From positions 157,782,344-157,846,343 of the forward strand of contig JAOWCC010000577.1 in NCBI GenBank assembly GCA_030867875.1: a DNA stretch of 64,000 nt, read 5' to 3'. Positions 12,714 through 23,694 of this stretch are shown here, in pieces (position 1 is the first letter of the stretch; every line of letters begins with the position of its first letter). A program made the position numbers and the translations under genes. This DNA comes from Actinernus sp. WN-2022 (Eukaryota > Cnidaria > Anthozoa > Actiniaria > Actinernidae). The notes beneath the pieces were generated by a model that saw only the letters and a list, made by a program, of their open reading frames with translations, ran no database searches and was not told the origin of the DNA.

Positions 12714-13456
12714 GACCAGTTCGCGGTAAATTCCGACATTTTGAAAGGGGTGCAAACATGGCGCGAAATACAGTGTTTGTATGGGAATCCGATGCCAAAT
12801 AAAATCTTAAGATACCAGGTAAAAGATTAACATATCGAAATTTGAGGGACGTAGCTGTGCTGGGAAGCATGCAATCGTGTTTTCAATTTTCCATATATTG
12901 TCTGTAAAAACGAGTCAAATTCCGCGTGACAATGTATGGAAAACTGAAAACACGATTGCACGCTTCCCAGCACAGCTACGTCCCTCAAATTTCGATATGT
13001 TAATCTTTTATCTGGTATCTTAAGTTAGCCGTCTGAAGAATATTTCATAAATTCGATTTTACGGATTATATTTGGCATCGGATTCGCATCAATTCCCATA
13101 CAAACACTGTATTACGCGCTATGTTTGCACCCCTTTCAAAATGTCGGAATAGGCCCTTTGCAGCTGACAGTCAGGTGCTGATATAATATTTCATTAACGA
13201 ATGAATTGAGCTCGTGATCCCCATGGGAAAGGCGTTGCCATGGATGCTGGAGAGCAAGCTATCTTTTAAATCGCTGTTTTAGAAAGATCGACAATCGATT
13301 GGAGGTCGAAAATAGCATTTACAAACAGGTTTTGCTAATAGCAATACCGATCTCGTATAAAAAGGCCTTTAAATAAATGAAGTTAGATTATTTTTGTTCT
13401 CCAGTACAACCACGTGATGTGTTAGCTGCAAGGGGTCTATTTACCGCGAACTGGTC
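12714..13456. mobile_element. Palindromic MITE inserted in a SINE, flanked by TA
   Basis: GACCAGTTCGCGGTAAAT at 12714 is inverted at the right end (ATTTACCGCGAACTGGTC, ending 13456), with TA on both sides (12712-12713 and 13457-13458), as expected for a Tc1/mariner-type target duplication. Long arms at about 12811-12902 and 12931-13022 are nearly perfect inverses (including GAGGGACGTAGCTGTGCTGG), so the unit can form a stem of about 90 bp. A second element is nested at 13154-13435. The matching SINE halves on both sides support the boundaries. Confidence 0.85.
13154..13435. mobile_element. Second MITE nested inside the first
   Basis: CCCTTTGCAGCTGAC at 13154 is mirrored by TTAGCTGCAAGGG ending near 13434. 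The interior (GTGCTGATAT.., then CGCTGTTTTAGAAAGATCGA, CAATCGATTGGAGG, CAGTACAA.CACGTGAT) is shared with 46762-47011 in an arylsulfatase intron. That independent copy shows this is a separate element and not part of the surrounding MITE. Confidence 0.75.
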
Positions 13457-13458
13457 TA

Positions 13459-15131
13459 TTGTCTCCTGGCACAACAGCCTCGGTGTATTATGGAGGTTCT
13501 AACAAACACTCATTGCGCCACGCCACGCCAGTACATTGCGCCACGATAGCAGTCCGTATCTCAAGACCTCCCTTGTGAAACGCATGTGAATATATTCATA
13601 TACATAGAATTTGCGCTACATAAATGAATACCTTTACCGCCACGCCACGCCACGCCAGTACATTGCGCCACGATAGCAGTCCGTATCTCAAGACCTCCGT
13701 TGTGAAACGCATGTGAATATATTCATATACATAGAATTTGCGCTACACAAATGAATACCTTTACCGCCACGCCACGCCAGTACATTGCGCCACGATAGCA
13801 GTCCGTATCTCAGGACCTCCCTTGTGAAGCGCATGTGAATATATTCATATACATAGAATTTGCACTACATAAATGAATACCTTTACCGCCACGCCACGCC
13901 ACGCCAGTATATTGCGCCACGATAGCAGTCCGTATCTCAAGACCTCCCTTGTGAAACGCATGTGAATATATTCATATACATAGAATTTGCGCTACATAAA
14001 TGAATATATTTACCGCCACGCCACGCCACGCCAATACATTGCGCCACGATAGCAGTCCGTATCTCAAGACCTCCCTTGTGAAGCGCATATGAATATATTC
14101 ATATACATAGAATTTGCGCTACATAAATGAATAGCTTTACCGCCACGCCACGCCACGCCAGTACATTGCGCCACGATAGCAGTCCGTATCTCAAGACCTC
14201 CCTTGTGAAGCGCATATGAATATATTCATATACATAGAATTTGCGCTACATAAATGAATAGCTTTACCGCCACGCCACGCCAGTACATTGCGCCACGATA
14301 GCAGTCCGTATCTCAAGACCTCCCTTGTGAAACGCATATGAATATATTCATATACATAGAATTTGCGCTACATAAATGAATACCTTTACCGCCACGCCAC
14401 GCCAGTACATTGCGCCACGATAGCAGTCCGTATCTCAAGACCTCCCTTGTGAAACGCATATGAATATATTGATATACATAGAATTTGCGCTACACAAATG
14501 AATACCTTTACCGCCACGCCACGCCACGCCAGTACATTGCGCCACGATAGCAGTCCGTATCTCAAGACCTCCCTTGTGAAGCGCATGTGAAATATTCATA
14601 TACATAGAATTTGCGCTACATAATTGAATACCTTTACCGCCACGCCACGCCACGCCAGTACATTGCGCCACGATAGCAGTCCGTATCTCAAGACCTCCCT
14701 TGTGAAGCGCATGTGAATATATTCATACACATAGAATTTGCGCTACATAAATGAATACCTTTACCGCCACGCCACGCCAGTACATTGCGCCACGATAGCA
14801 GTCCGTATCCCAAGACCTCCCTTGTGAAGCGCATGTGAATATATTCATACACATAGAATTTGCGCTACATAAATGAATACCTTTACCGCCACGCCACGCC
14901 AGTACATTGCGCCACGATAGCAGTCCGTATCCCAAGACCTCCCTTGTGAAGCGCATGTGAATATATTCATATACATAGAATTTGCGCTACATAAATGAAT
15001 ACCTTTACCGCCATACCACGCCAGTACATTGCGCCACGATAGCAGTCCGTATCCCAAGACCTCCCTTGTGAAGCGCATGTGAATATATTCATATACATAG
15101 AATTTGCGCTACATAAATGAATACCTTTACC
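13459..15131 (+). repeat. Satellite of about 13 units derived from the SINE 3' end
   Basis: After the rest of the SINE body (13459-13510), the SINE tail is repeated about 13 times with a period of roughly 117-127 bp. Each unit reads (CCACG)n CCAGTACATTGCGCCACGAT, AGCAGTCCGTATCTCAAGAC, CTCCCTTGTGAAGCGCATGT, GAATATATTCATA, AGAATTTGCGCTACATAAAT, then GAATACCTTTACCG. Period differences come mainly from the number of CCACG copies. Similarity between units is very high, so expansion is recent. Minus-strand frames between 14386 and 15078 read through the array and are not genes. Confidence 0.92.
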
Positions 15132-16045
15132 GTTTACTTTTACTGATACTGAGTAATTTCCTTTTGTCCTCGGTCACGAGAAAGGTTTTCCTTTTGAGGG
15201 TGACTGTGCCCTTTAACTAACTGGTTAATTTCCGATGAAAATACTATTTTGGAAACTCAAGAATTCTGGAAAGAGGAATTCCTCTGAACTTTTGTCAAAA
15301 AACTAATATCAATTTTCTTATTTTAACGTGAAAGCAAGCAAGTAAGCAAGTGTGGCCAAGCGGTTAGAACGTTTGCCTCTCATGCACCACGTTGACCCAT
15401 CCTCAGCGTCATATGTGAGTTGAGTTTGTTGGTTTCTCGCCCTTGGTTCGGTTTTTTTTTCTCAGGGTTCTTCGGTTTTTCTTCCTCGACAAAGCACATG
15501 CACGTGTGAAACGAGCTACTTCAAGCTCCTCGGTGCTACGAAATACGTGAAACACAACTGTGAAAACGTAAACAGGTAGACAGAAAAAAAATTCAAAACA
15601 TGTTCTGAGTTTTAAAAATTTACATTGAGTTTTAAGTACATTTACTTAAAGGGGCCTCTTCATATTGGAACTGACTACACAAGCATTTCAACACTTGGCC
15701 TCAGGGATGAGAGCAGGGCATATTTTAAAGTGATAACTGCTGCAGTGAATTCATATATTTTTTTACTTTAATTATTTTTGGCGGCCTTTGATTCAATTGT
15801 AGTCATAGATTTCATTATCTCAGTCAAGACATCTATAGTGTCTAAATACGTTTCAAATCCTTTTACGATTTATTAAATTTCAGTAATTAAGATCGCCAGA
15901 GGAAGCAGAATTTGCTTAATAATAAAATCAAAACCGTAAATTATATTTTTTTCAACTAGAATTTAAAGACTGAAAATATTGCAGCTCTTAAATCATAAAG
16001 GACTCACAGCTGATGTATTATCAAGAAAACAAAAAATTCATTAGC
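15132..16045. other. No gene; possible tRNA-like SINE head near 15350
   Basis: GTGTGGCCAAGCGGTTAGAA at 15350-15369 resembles a tRNA A-box region (Ser/Leu style), but no clear B-box follows at tRNA spacing. The downstream T-rich GGTTTTTCTTCC stretch suggests a decayed SINE. Nothing else is recognised. Confidence 0.4.
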
Positions 16046-16208
16046 AATAGCCCACTTCCGCGATATGCTTCACTTGTCACGCACAAAGGTTTCAATACGA
16101 GTCTCCGTGCTAAATTAAATTTATTATTTTCTCTGTGAAAAGAATAAATTTAATTTAGCACGGAGCCTCGTATTGAAATCGTAAAGCATATCGCGGAAGT
16201 GGGCTATT
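16046..16208. repeat. 163-bp near-perfect palindrome (hairpin MITE)
   Basis: AATAGCCCACTTCCGCGATA at 16046 is mirrored to TATCGCGGAAGTGGGCTATT ending at 16208. The inner arms (AATACGAG..CTCCGTGCTAAATTAAA) pair through a short loop around 16125-16140. One arm has about 12 extra bases (CACTTGTCACGC). Almost the whole length is stem, typical of a foldback/MITE. Confidence 0.9.
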
Positions 16209-16298
16209 GAACTGGTGTGCTGTGGGCTATAAAAATGTCTATGAGATTAGCTTTAGAGTTTTCTCGCCAGCGGCATATACATACGTAGACTGTCACTA

Positions 16299-16478
16299 CC
16301 TCACTGGTAGACACTAGGAGTGGGTGTACCTCACTGGTAGAAACTAGGAGTGGGTGTGCCTCACTGGTAGACACTAGGAGTGGGTGTGCCTCACTGGTAG
16401 ACACTAGGAGTGGGTGTACCTCACTGGTAGACACTAGGAGTGGGTGTACCTCACTGGTAGACACTAGGAGAGGGTGTG
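16299..16478. repeat. 30-bp minisatellite, 6 copies
   Basis: The unit CCTCACTGGTAGACACTAGG plus AGTGGGTGTR is repeated six times with a few substitutions. It reads as a 10-residue repeat on the minus strand because 30 is a multiple of three, which creates a spurious open frame. Confidence 0.95.
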
Positions 16479-16590
16479 CTCGAGGGGTCAATTTTACGGG
16501 TCGGAAGACTCGAGTCGCGGCCGAGTCTTAATGCCGGAGCATTGGTTCGGAAACAATTGTGAATTTCAGTTTTTCCCAAAATGTTTCAAG

Positions 16591-16740
16591 CAACACTGAC
16601 ATTCACAAATGTTTCCCGAGTGCTCACCGAAGCAACACTGACATTCACAAATGTTTCCCGAATGCTCACCGAAGCAACACTGACATTCACAAATGTTTCC
16701 CGAGTGCTCACCGAAGCAACACTGACATTCACAAATTTTC
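16591..16740. repeat. 42-bp minisatellite, about 3.6 copies
   Basis: CAACACTGACATTCACAAAT followed by GTTTCCCGAGTGCTCACCGAAG starts at 16591, 16633, 16675 and 16717; the last copy is partial. Open frames on both strands here are by-products of the 42-bp period. Confidence 0.95.
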
Positions 16741-16840
16741 CGCAACAATATTTCCTCGTTTTCCCGGGCTATAGAATAATAGAGATTGAAGGAGTAGCTA
16801 CACGTCATCTAATCATACACATTAACTTATCAATCTCATT

Positions 16841-16957
16841 AATAATTCATGAAGCAAAAACAAAGGAAATCAATGAGCGATAAGTGATCTGTAAATCTGA
16901 TACAGATTTCGCCCTGTTTTACATAAAGTTTTGGTTCGATTTTCTCGGCCAAAATAA
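16841..16957 (-). repeat. Dispersed repeat, inverted copy of 5984-6086
   Basis: The reverse complement matches the block at 5984-6086, including the ATCAGATTTACAGAT and GGCCGAGAAAATCGAA motifs. It has about a dozen extra bases between the two. The family is unassigned. Confidence 0.7.
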
Positions 16958-17057
16958 GTTGTAATACCAAAATAAGTTGTAATACCAAAATAACTGAAAC
17001 ACGACTCTATACAACTAGATGTTTGATAAATCAGATAGATAATTCTAGAATTCGTGT

Positions 17058-17116
17058 CCGTGCTTTATCGGATTTACCATCTTTCAGCTCAAGTTGGTAA
17101 ATCGGATAAAGCACGG
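17058..17116. repeat. Short hairpin
   Basis: CCGTGCTTTATCGGATTTAC at 17058 is mirrored by GTAAATCGGATAAAGCACGG ending at 17116, with a loop of about 19 bases. It is a perfect 20-bp stem. Confidence 0.85.
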
Positions 17117-17464
17117 TCACTCAATCTGTATCTATTACTTGCTTGTGAGCGTAGCGCACAAAATATTTCGGTAAAACAAAATATTTCAAGGATTATTTAA
17201 AATACAGACACGCGCTAATTGTACGATGAACGAAACATAATGAATACTGCTTGAGGCCGATGCAGCATGAAGAATAATTTTTTTGAGTTCATCGTATAGT
17301 CAGTAAGTGCCTGTATTAGCCAATCCTGACCTGCTGGAATTTCTACTGCGCACGTATTTGGAATATTAAAAAGACAATAACCTACTTTGTTGCTTTGAAA
17401 ATAATATGTACTGATTATATTTCCTCGCAACAAATACGTTATTATAAGTAATAGCATGGCATGA

Positions 17465-17574
17465 GGGAAATTAGTAATTAAATTTGCCCGAGAGCCGAGG
17501 GAGGATTTGTGGCGGAGGGACTTTTACAGATCCGGCTCCCGAGGCTCGAGGGGGAATTTAATCACTAATTTCCC
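17465..17574. repeat. 110-bp palindrome with GC-rich core
   Basis: GGGAAATTAGTAATTAAATT at 17465 mirrors AATTTAATCACTAATTTCCC ending at 17574. The inner part pairs CCCGAGAGCCGAGGG with a CCCGAGGCTCGAGGGGG arm imperfectly. It is a foldback or MITE-like element. Confidence 0.75.
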
Positions 17575-19023
17575 AACACGCTTGGCACAAATGACCCAAA
17601 ATCTATCACTTTGCTATATTTTGAAAAGTTTCCAACATAGAAGATTGCATTTTTGTGGGATGATGAAGACCGACGACCTAAACAAAATCCGATGATTTGA
17701 TCTACCGTAGACATCTTGATGACGTCACAGTTACGTTATGTATCCATTTATAATAGGTTTCTCGATGTTTTCAATTACCTTGAACATCAGTAAATTTTAT
17801 ATTTTCGATTTCCCATCATGTCGACAACAAAGAAACCGAAAATCCGAATTCGATTGGTTAAGAGGGAGAAAAGTTATTAAATTTTGAATTTTGGCAATAT
17901 TCCCGCCAAAATTTGGCGGGAAATATTCAATACAGAACCATTTACAAAATAACTTCTTCATTCATCTTTTAGAGTTTAAAATATTTGTTTACGACAATCT
18001 AGCAATCAAAAGAGTAAATCGGTACCCACAACCGTATGTTTTTAGAATTTTCGATTTTTGAGAGGAAATACTTTAAAATTCTCAGTGAAAAAGAGGAAAC
18101 GTCATTATGACGTCATATATTTTTGAAAACGTCTTTTAAAAATAACTATTCAAGTATTTTTCGGGTTTTAAAGAGGAACTGTACTTACTGTACACTGAAT
18201 AGCCGCAATATGGTCTTTTTTATGTTTATTAAATTTAGAAAGCATGACTGATGTCAGACCCATGACGTCAGAAAATGTGACGTCACAGGAAACTTCAGTT
18301 GTTGTGATAACATACTTTATTTCAAACGTATAGGTAACGCAGAATTTGACCTTAAAAGGAGTCGTTCGTTATGACGTCACACCAACGTCAATATACAAAC
18401 GTGCTTGATCCTAAAGACGTTAGTTCATTTTAATATTAACATACGAAAATTTCGTTACATTTGACAGCGAATTAAACAAGATGTGCTGATTTATATATTT
18501 TTGGCTCGCTTTTAGTGATCGATTTTGAGGTCACTTATGCCAGGCGTGCGAAATGTCGAAATATCACTTTGTAATACTATTATCACCGAGGAGCGGAACA
18601 AATCTCTGAGAAGTTTAGTTTTCTCTGCCAAAACTAAAGAAGTCGCAGTTGAGTTGCTTTCGAAAACGTTTTGTTATTATGCTTGATTGAGCGCCATTCA
18701 TTGAATGACCCTGGCTTCCCCTGGGGAATGCGTGTTGTTTTTTGAGAAGAATAACACTAAAATACAATGTAATTATGTGGTTGACGAAATATTAAAAAAA
18801 CATGCATGGAGTCCAATTACGTCACGTTTATGGTTTTAAGTATCCCACATGGAAGAAGTGGTTTGAGAAATGAAGAGGAAAACTTTCTTGAACCATAAAA
18901 TAGATAGGGTACAGGGTTAACAGGCATTGCATCATAACCCGGTGTGCCAAGGGACAGTTCAATGTTTCCTCATCAGCGTGCATGCACTTATAATTTTCCC
19001 TCTTGCATGTCAATGAGGGATAA
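17575..19023. other. No recognisable gene; several TGACGTCA-like motifs
   Basis: AT-rich sequence. TGACGTCA or TGACGTCAC occurs repeatedly (17711, 18111, 18264, 18281 and 18373 region). This is denser than elsewhere and resembles CRE/ATF sites, but no gene start is attached to it. Confidence 0.4.
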
Positions 19024-19178
19024 TTAGAACAAGTATGAATGCTGATGAGGGAATTTAGAGATTAAATGTCCATGAACAAACAAAGAAAACCGAGGGGATC
19101 ATGGTATTATTGTATTATCTAATGAGTCTGCGCTCATTAGTGAAATTAGAACAAGTATGCATGCTGATGAGGGAATTT
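19024..19178 (+). repeat. Dispersed repeat with internal duplication (second copy at 39104-39198)
   Basis: ATTAGAACAAGTATG.ATGCTG followed by ATGAGGGAATTTAG occurs twice (19024 and 19142). Between them lies GAGATTAAATGTCC, GAACAAACAAAGAAAA, CGAGGGGATCATGGTATTA and ATGAGTCTGCGCTCATTAG. The same middle block recurs at 39115-39198, just before a LINE fragment. Confidence 0.8.
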
Positions 19179-19179
19179 A

Positions 19180-19990
19180 GACAACAACAACAACTTTTAT
19201 TCAAGTACTAGTTAAGATGGAAAACATTTAAAGAGAAAAAGAAATTGTAAAGTGTGCAAAAGGAAGTACTTATGTCATCTGTAATAACCACTAGGCTAAT
19301 CAAGACAGATGACAAGTTACATGTTTATGTTAAAAAAAAGGAAATGTCAGGGTAGTCGAGGCTGCAATTATCGTAATAGAATTTAAATATGATGTGTAAA
19401 ATAAAAAGGAAATCAAAAACAAACAAATAAACGAGACATGAATACAAGCACAATACAACATGTCATGTGATATAGATTAACGTTGTACAGATAATTTCAG
19501 ATAGTTTCGTAACATTTTATAAGTAGATTTTTATATCTAAGTTTGAAGCTGGATCTCGTCATGAATTTAAGTGAATCATAGTATTCCAAATTTTTGGACC
19601 GAAGTATCTTATATTAAATTTACGAAGTTCGTGCGAATCTGTGGAAGATAGTAGGAAGCTTTTGAGGCTAATCTTGTATTGTAAGAGTGTATGTCACTAG
19701 TGAAAGTAAAAAATGAATTAAACACTTGGAGAAGCAGACCATTATAGAACTGATACATGAAAAAGACAGTTTGAAATGTTATTAGGTCTGTAAACTTTAA
19801 AATATTTAGATTTAGGAAAAAGAGATTAGTATGGGCATCGAATTTAGAGAAAGTATTGTAATTGGTTTAATGTTAGTATTGTAGGTATTGTCCCATATAA
19901 TGAGGCCATAAATTAAATGGGGATAAATTAAAGAATAATACAATTGAGATAGAGTATCAATATTGATATAATGTCTTAATTTTGAAAGTA
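19180..19990 (-). mobile_element. LINE 3' end (CR1/L2-like), minus strand
   Basis: The plus strand begins with ACAACAACAACAACTTTTAT, the reverse complement of a GTTGTTGTTG-type LINE tail. Minus-strand translation around 19660-19540 contains FARTSYVKFNIRYFGPKIWN-like sequence (an I/V-R-Y-F-G-P-K-I-W-N block), the C-terminal signature of non-LTR ORF2 proteins. Frames are broken. The 5' end is ill-defined near 19990. Confidence 0.65.
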
Positions 19991-21836
19991 TATTATAACA
20001 TAACCACGATAAACCAAGCGCTCTGACTGGCTAATAGCCGTGGACCATTTGCCCATGGGTTGCACGCTCACGTCGGATTTTGTTCACGATTGCATCAAAA
20101 AAAAAAAAATTCTATTCCCACGAAAACTATTTTACAGGACAATTAGAGAAAAACTCTAATCCAAGTGAACAGGGAATTTTGTTCAGCAACTGTCTTGGCA
20201 AATTGGACAAAAAAGACGACGAACTGTTCAATCTCGATATTTAGAGGTTAATGGGGCATCATTTTTGATTATTAAACAAATCCAGACGAGTTTTATGAGC
20301 TAATTAAAAGAAACCACAATGGTTTATTTGGTAGAAACTAAACTTATATCAGTCGAGTCGAAAACCGCCGAAGAGCCAGAGATGTACATAGTGGACTTAT
20401 TTAAACGTTCTCTAGCAGGTGGTGTATGCTCCCGGTGTTTCGTCCCCAGTCCCCAAGTTTTCAAAATTGCTCATTTGCTGCCTGACACGAAGCAGTGAAC
20501 TTTGAAGCCGTGAAATCGGTTCTCTGTCAGCAGAGGTTTTCTTTGTCCAGGTGGAAATGAAAGCTTTTATTTTTACCTGGAGAGAGAGGGCCCTCTACTG
20601 GCAGAAATGTAATCGGTTATAAAAGGGAAACAACGACTGAATTTTCGAGAAAGATAAATATTTGCAGCTCCAACAGCTGACAACTCAGACAAGTGCCAGT
20701 TGGCCGTTGCATTGCACAAGGTTAAGGACAAGGGCTTGAGCTAGTAGGATTTATCAAGCCTCTTCACTGGATAATTTCGACTGAAAGGTGTATTATGCGT
20801 TAAAGTATGGTAGTCTCTCTTGGATTAAATTCATGGTCGCCGTTTTAATCGAGTGTGGACACTTACATACACTATAGAGCGGATCTCAACTAGGTCAAAT
20901 ATAAACGTTAGTTTATAATTATATTCTATATGCTGTAGTTAGTTCCAAAACCATTTTTTCGGTAGAGCGGACACTCGTTTTTCTCATGTGAACATTTTAC
21001 GAGTGGCTGTCTATTTTAGATATCGATATGGCTGAACGTAAAAACAGAAAACAATTAGCATTTGAGGTAATAAAAATATTTACCACTTTTTCAATGTCTT
21101 TTTCTTTGTTTTTCTCTTTTAATAGTAGTGGGATAATTTTATTGCAATTAATCGCCATTTTGAAATACGTTGGTGGTTATATTTTCTACAGAAGTACATT
21201 AATACCAATGTTCATTATATGGTTCGGCACCACTGATTTGAAGCTGAGGCCCAGATTTTGCCATGTGTGTAAATTCAGACATATTACCTTATGGCTGTGA
21301 GGAGGATATCTACAAGCATACAATTATCAAATGTTCTTCATAACCTGGGGATAAGCCCATGGCTAGGCACCTATCCAGTAACATATTCTTGTACCGAGGT
21401 AATATAGGGAAGTACGTAACCCCCCAGACATGAAAATCAATTATGACCTAGCCTTTCTAGTTTGTTTTTTTTGGCTCACTTTGCTCAAAAGCCATAGGGA
21501 AATGCCTGCATTGCAGGCTAATCATGACCTTAGCATTATGCCCCATCAATAAGATCTTTCATTTTAGGGCTTGCTGTGGTGAATAGGGTATACAGGTCTA
21601 CTCTTGTCCTAGACTGCGAACAGTCCCTCCCGTTCCCTCCATTGATAGTAATTTGCGTGGAGCGAGCGAACAGAAAATATGGCAGGCGAACGAGCGCGGT
21701 GAGAGGAAGTGTTCACAGTCTACTCTTGTCCTCGAATGTCTTGAACAGTCCTCTTGAGAAGGCCTGAAAATTATTCCAATCACTATTTTGGGTAGCCATT
21801 TTGTCTCCCATGCAGCTTCATAGGTCAATGATATAT
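19991..21836. other. No supported gene; one possible start exon
   Basis: At 21028-21066 an ATG opens a 13-codon frame (MAERKNRKQLAFE) followed by GTAATA, which could be a first exon. The phase does not fit the candidate exons downstream, so it is not called as a gene. A repeat containing TCTACTCTTGTCCT and GAACAGTCC occurs twice (21598-21630 and 21719-21760). Confidence 0.35.
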
Positions 21837-22495
21837 GGGCCGCGTCAGGCAAAAAGGGCCCGGACGACATAATATGTAAACGTTTTTGAAATTGTACGAT
21901 GTTTTTTTATACTTGTGGTGCGATTACGATATGCATCGCGAGCGCCACATTGTGCTACTAACGAGTAGTGTTGATTTCATGAAATTGACCAGTGAAATCG
22001 AATACGAAATTTACGATATTTTTACACCAGGGTGTGATCACAATTTTAGCAGGCGCAAATGATTCCTTATCATCAGACGCTTGTTTCAAGGTGTAACTTG
22101 TACTATTGCTAAAATCATATTATGAGCTACGGGGAGTGGAATGACTGCGGAAAAGAATTTTTGGGCCAAAAAGTGATCATCTTGTTCATCTTATTTTATT
22201 TTTTCCTCTTTAATGCCAGCAGGTATAAATGAATTCCATACATCAAAATTACCCCCTCTGACAGGATTCCTAATCTTTGTGGTCATCTTTGTAATCGGGC
22301 CCTTGCATCAAAATCACGTAAATTTCACCCCTGCTTTTTGTTGTCAATCTCTTGAAACTGACATTTATTGTTAGGAATGAAATGTAGTGCTTCTCGTCAA
22401 GAATACAATACAACCTTCAACCTGTTATTAGGAACACCGTTGTAGGAATTATTTAACTTGAATGTCGTCCGGGCCCTTATTGCCTGACGCGGCCC
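21837..22495. mobile_element. 659-bp TIR element flanked by ATAT
   Basis: GGGCCGCGTCAGGCAAAAAG then GGCCCGGACGACAT at 21837-21870 is mirrored at 22462-22495 with two or three mismatches. ATAT flanks both sides (21833-21836 and 22496-22499), which may be a target-site duplication or an extension of the inverted repeat. There is no coding sequence inside, so it is non-autonomous. Confidence 0.8.
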
Positions 22496-22719
22496 ATATC
22501 ATAAGCATAAAGACAGAAGAAACAGAACAATAAGATAACACATCAGTTCCTTTGACATACAATCACAAGCTTTCATGTGAGAACAAAGCCAGCAGTAGGC
22601 CTAGAGTATTGAATAGAGTCCTAAATTTAAACAGTTAATCTTAAACAGATACATGTATGGAATTTCCAAATTTATTGTCTTAACACGGTCAGGGTTTGTC
22701 CTCTACCCAAATTTTGCAG

Positions 22720-22894
22720 GGAACCCTTGGGATATATACATGTATCTTGGCTTTCTGAACTTCAGGACAAAGTAAACCAGGATTATATCAATAACTTTCT
22801 AATTGCAAAAGACTTTCAAACATCAAGTTATCCTCAATATAAACAATTTGAAGCTACAGATACTCAGTCCAACAAAGATTGTCTTGTGAAGAAA
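22720..22894 (+). CDS. Candidate internal exon of an unidentified gene
   Basis: A good acceptor (CTCTACCCAAATTTTGCAG) precedes 22720. The open frame then runs on with ordinary, non-repetitive amino-acid use (EPLGYIHVSWLSELQ..., with DKVNQDYINNFL and SYPQYKQFEA further on). Possible donors are at 22885 and 22895, but neither joins in phase with the candidate at 23346. No family is recognised. It could be a decayed copy of a gene. Confidence 0.22.
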
Positions 22895-23345
22895 GTGGAA
22901 TGCATCTTTTTTGTTTATTCCTCATTTAATACCTATAAATACATTGTCTATAAAAAAAAACTGTTTAAATGTTATTTTGAAACAATGCTGATATTTTGCC
23001 ATTATGATAACGATTTGGTCTTTCATTTATGGAAACAGCACTGCCAGCCTTTTGTCCTACATTTGTCCTACCAAATTGATGCCTTATATGATTCAATCAA
23101 ATTTTATCTGCTATCAATGGCTTTTCTAGCATCAATTTTCTACATGTCACAAATTACTTATTTCACCTTTCTTGACTTTTAGCAATCTGCTTGGCTTTGC
23201 TTGGATTGTTCATACATTAGTAGTGTCTTAGTGTTATCTGTAAGTATCACTACTTGTTGCTTTCTTACAGTATCTGTTTTTTTGTAATACCTTACTTTTG
23301 GGATCTTGAATAAACTATATATGTATGTATGTATGCCTCCTTTAG

Positions 23346-23527
23346 TAGTAGGCAATATAAATCCCAAAAGTGGAAGACTGTTCAGGAATTAAACTGGCTC
23401 CTCAGCTACAGTAACAATGGGAATTTTCCATGCAAGGGACTTGATTCTGACTGCACTAGCTGCCTGCTGCCTATAAAGAAAGACAGTAAAAAAGGTTATT
23501 ACACAGAAAGTTATGTAATACAGCAAG
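23346..23527 (+). CDS. Candidate exon, possible zinc-finger-like C-x2-C segment
   Basis: A pyrimidine-rich acceptor (TGCCTCCTTTAG) ends at 23345 and a donor CAAG/GTATTT follows 23527. The frame reads SRQYKSQKWKTVQELNWL, then a C-x6-C-x2-C arrangement (CKGLDSDCTSC). A W..L..C..C layout occurs in the N-terminal fingers of hAT-type transposase-derived proteins, but the resemblance is weak and I do not assign a family. Phase with the exon at 22720 is not compatible by simple splicing. Confidence 0.22.
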
Positions 23528-23552
23528 GTATTTTTATGAGTTTGTCAGTACA

Positions 23553-23694
23553 AGGCACTAACAAACACTCATGATTGTAAACTGCATGGCAGCACTTTGC
23601 ACCACCATAGCAGTCTGTATGTCAAGTCCTCCCTTGTGAAGTGCATTTGAATATATCAATAGAATTTGCACCATATAAATGAATAGCTTTACCT
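23553..23694 (+). mobile_element. SINE 3' fragment
   Basis: ACAAACACTCATGATTGTAA, GCAGTCTGTATGTCAAG, TCCTCCCTTGTGAAGTGCAT and AGAATTTGCACCATATAAAT match the 3' half of the SINE at 10629-10985, ending with a T-rich tail. The tRNA head is absent. Confidence 0.8.

Noticed and set aside
14386..15078. Several overlapping minus-strand frames with a shared repeated peptide
   Set aside because: They lie wholly in the SINE-derived satellite.
21028..21300. 90-codon plus-strand frame as a membrane protein gene
   Set aside because: After 13 codons a GT donor-like site appears and the remaining frame is low-complexity Phe/Ser/Ile-rich AT sequence; it does not splice in phase to downstream candidates.
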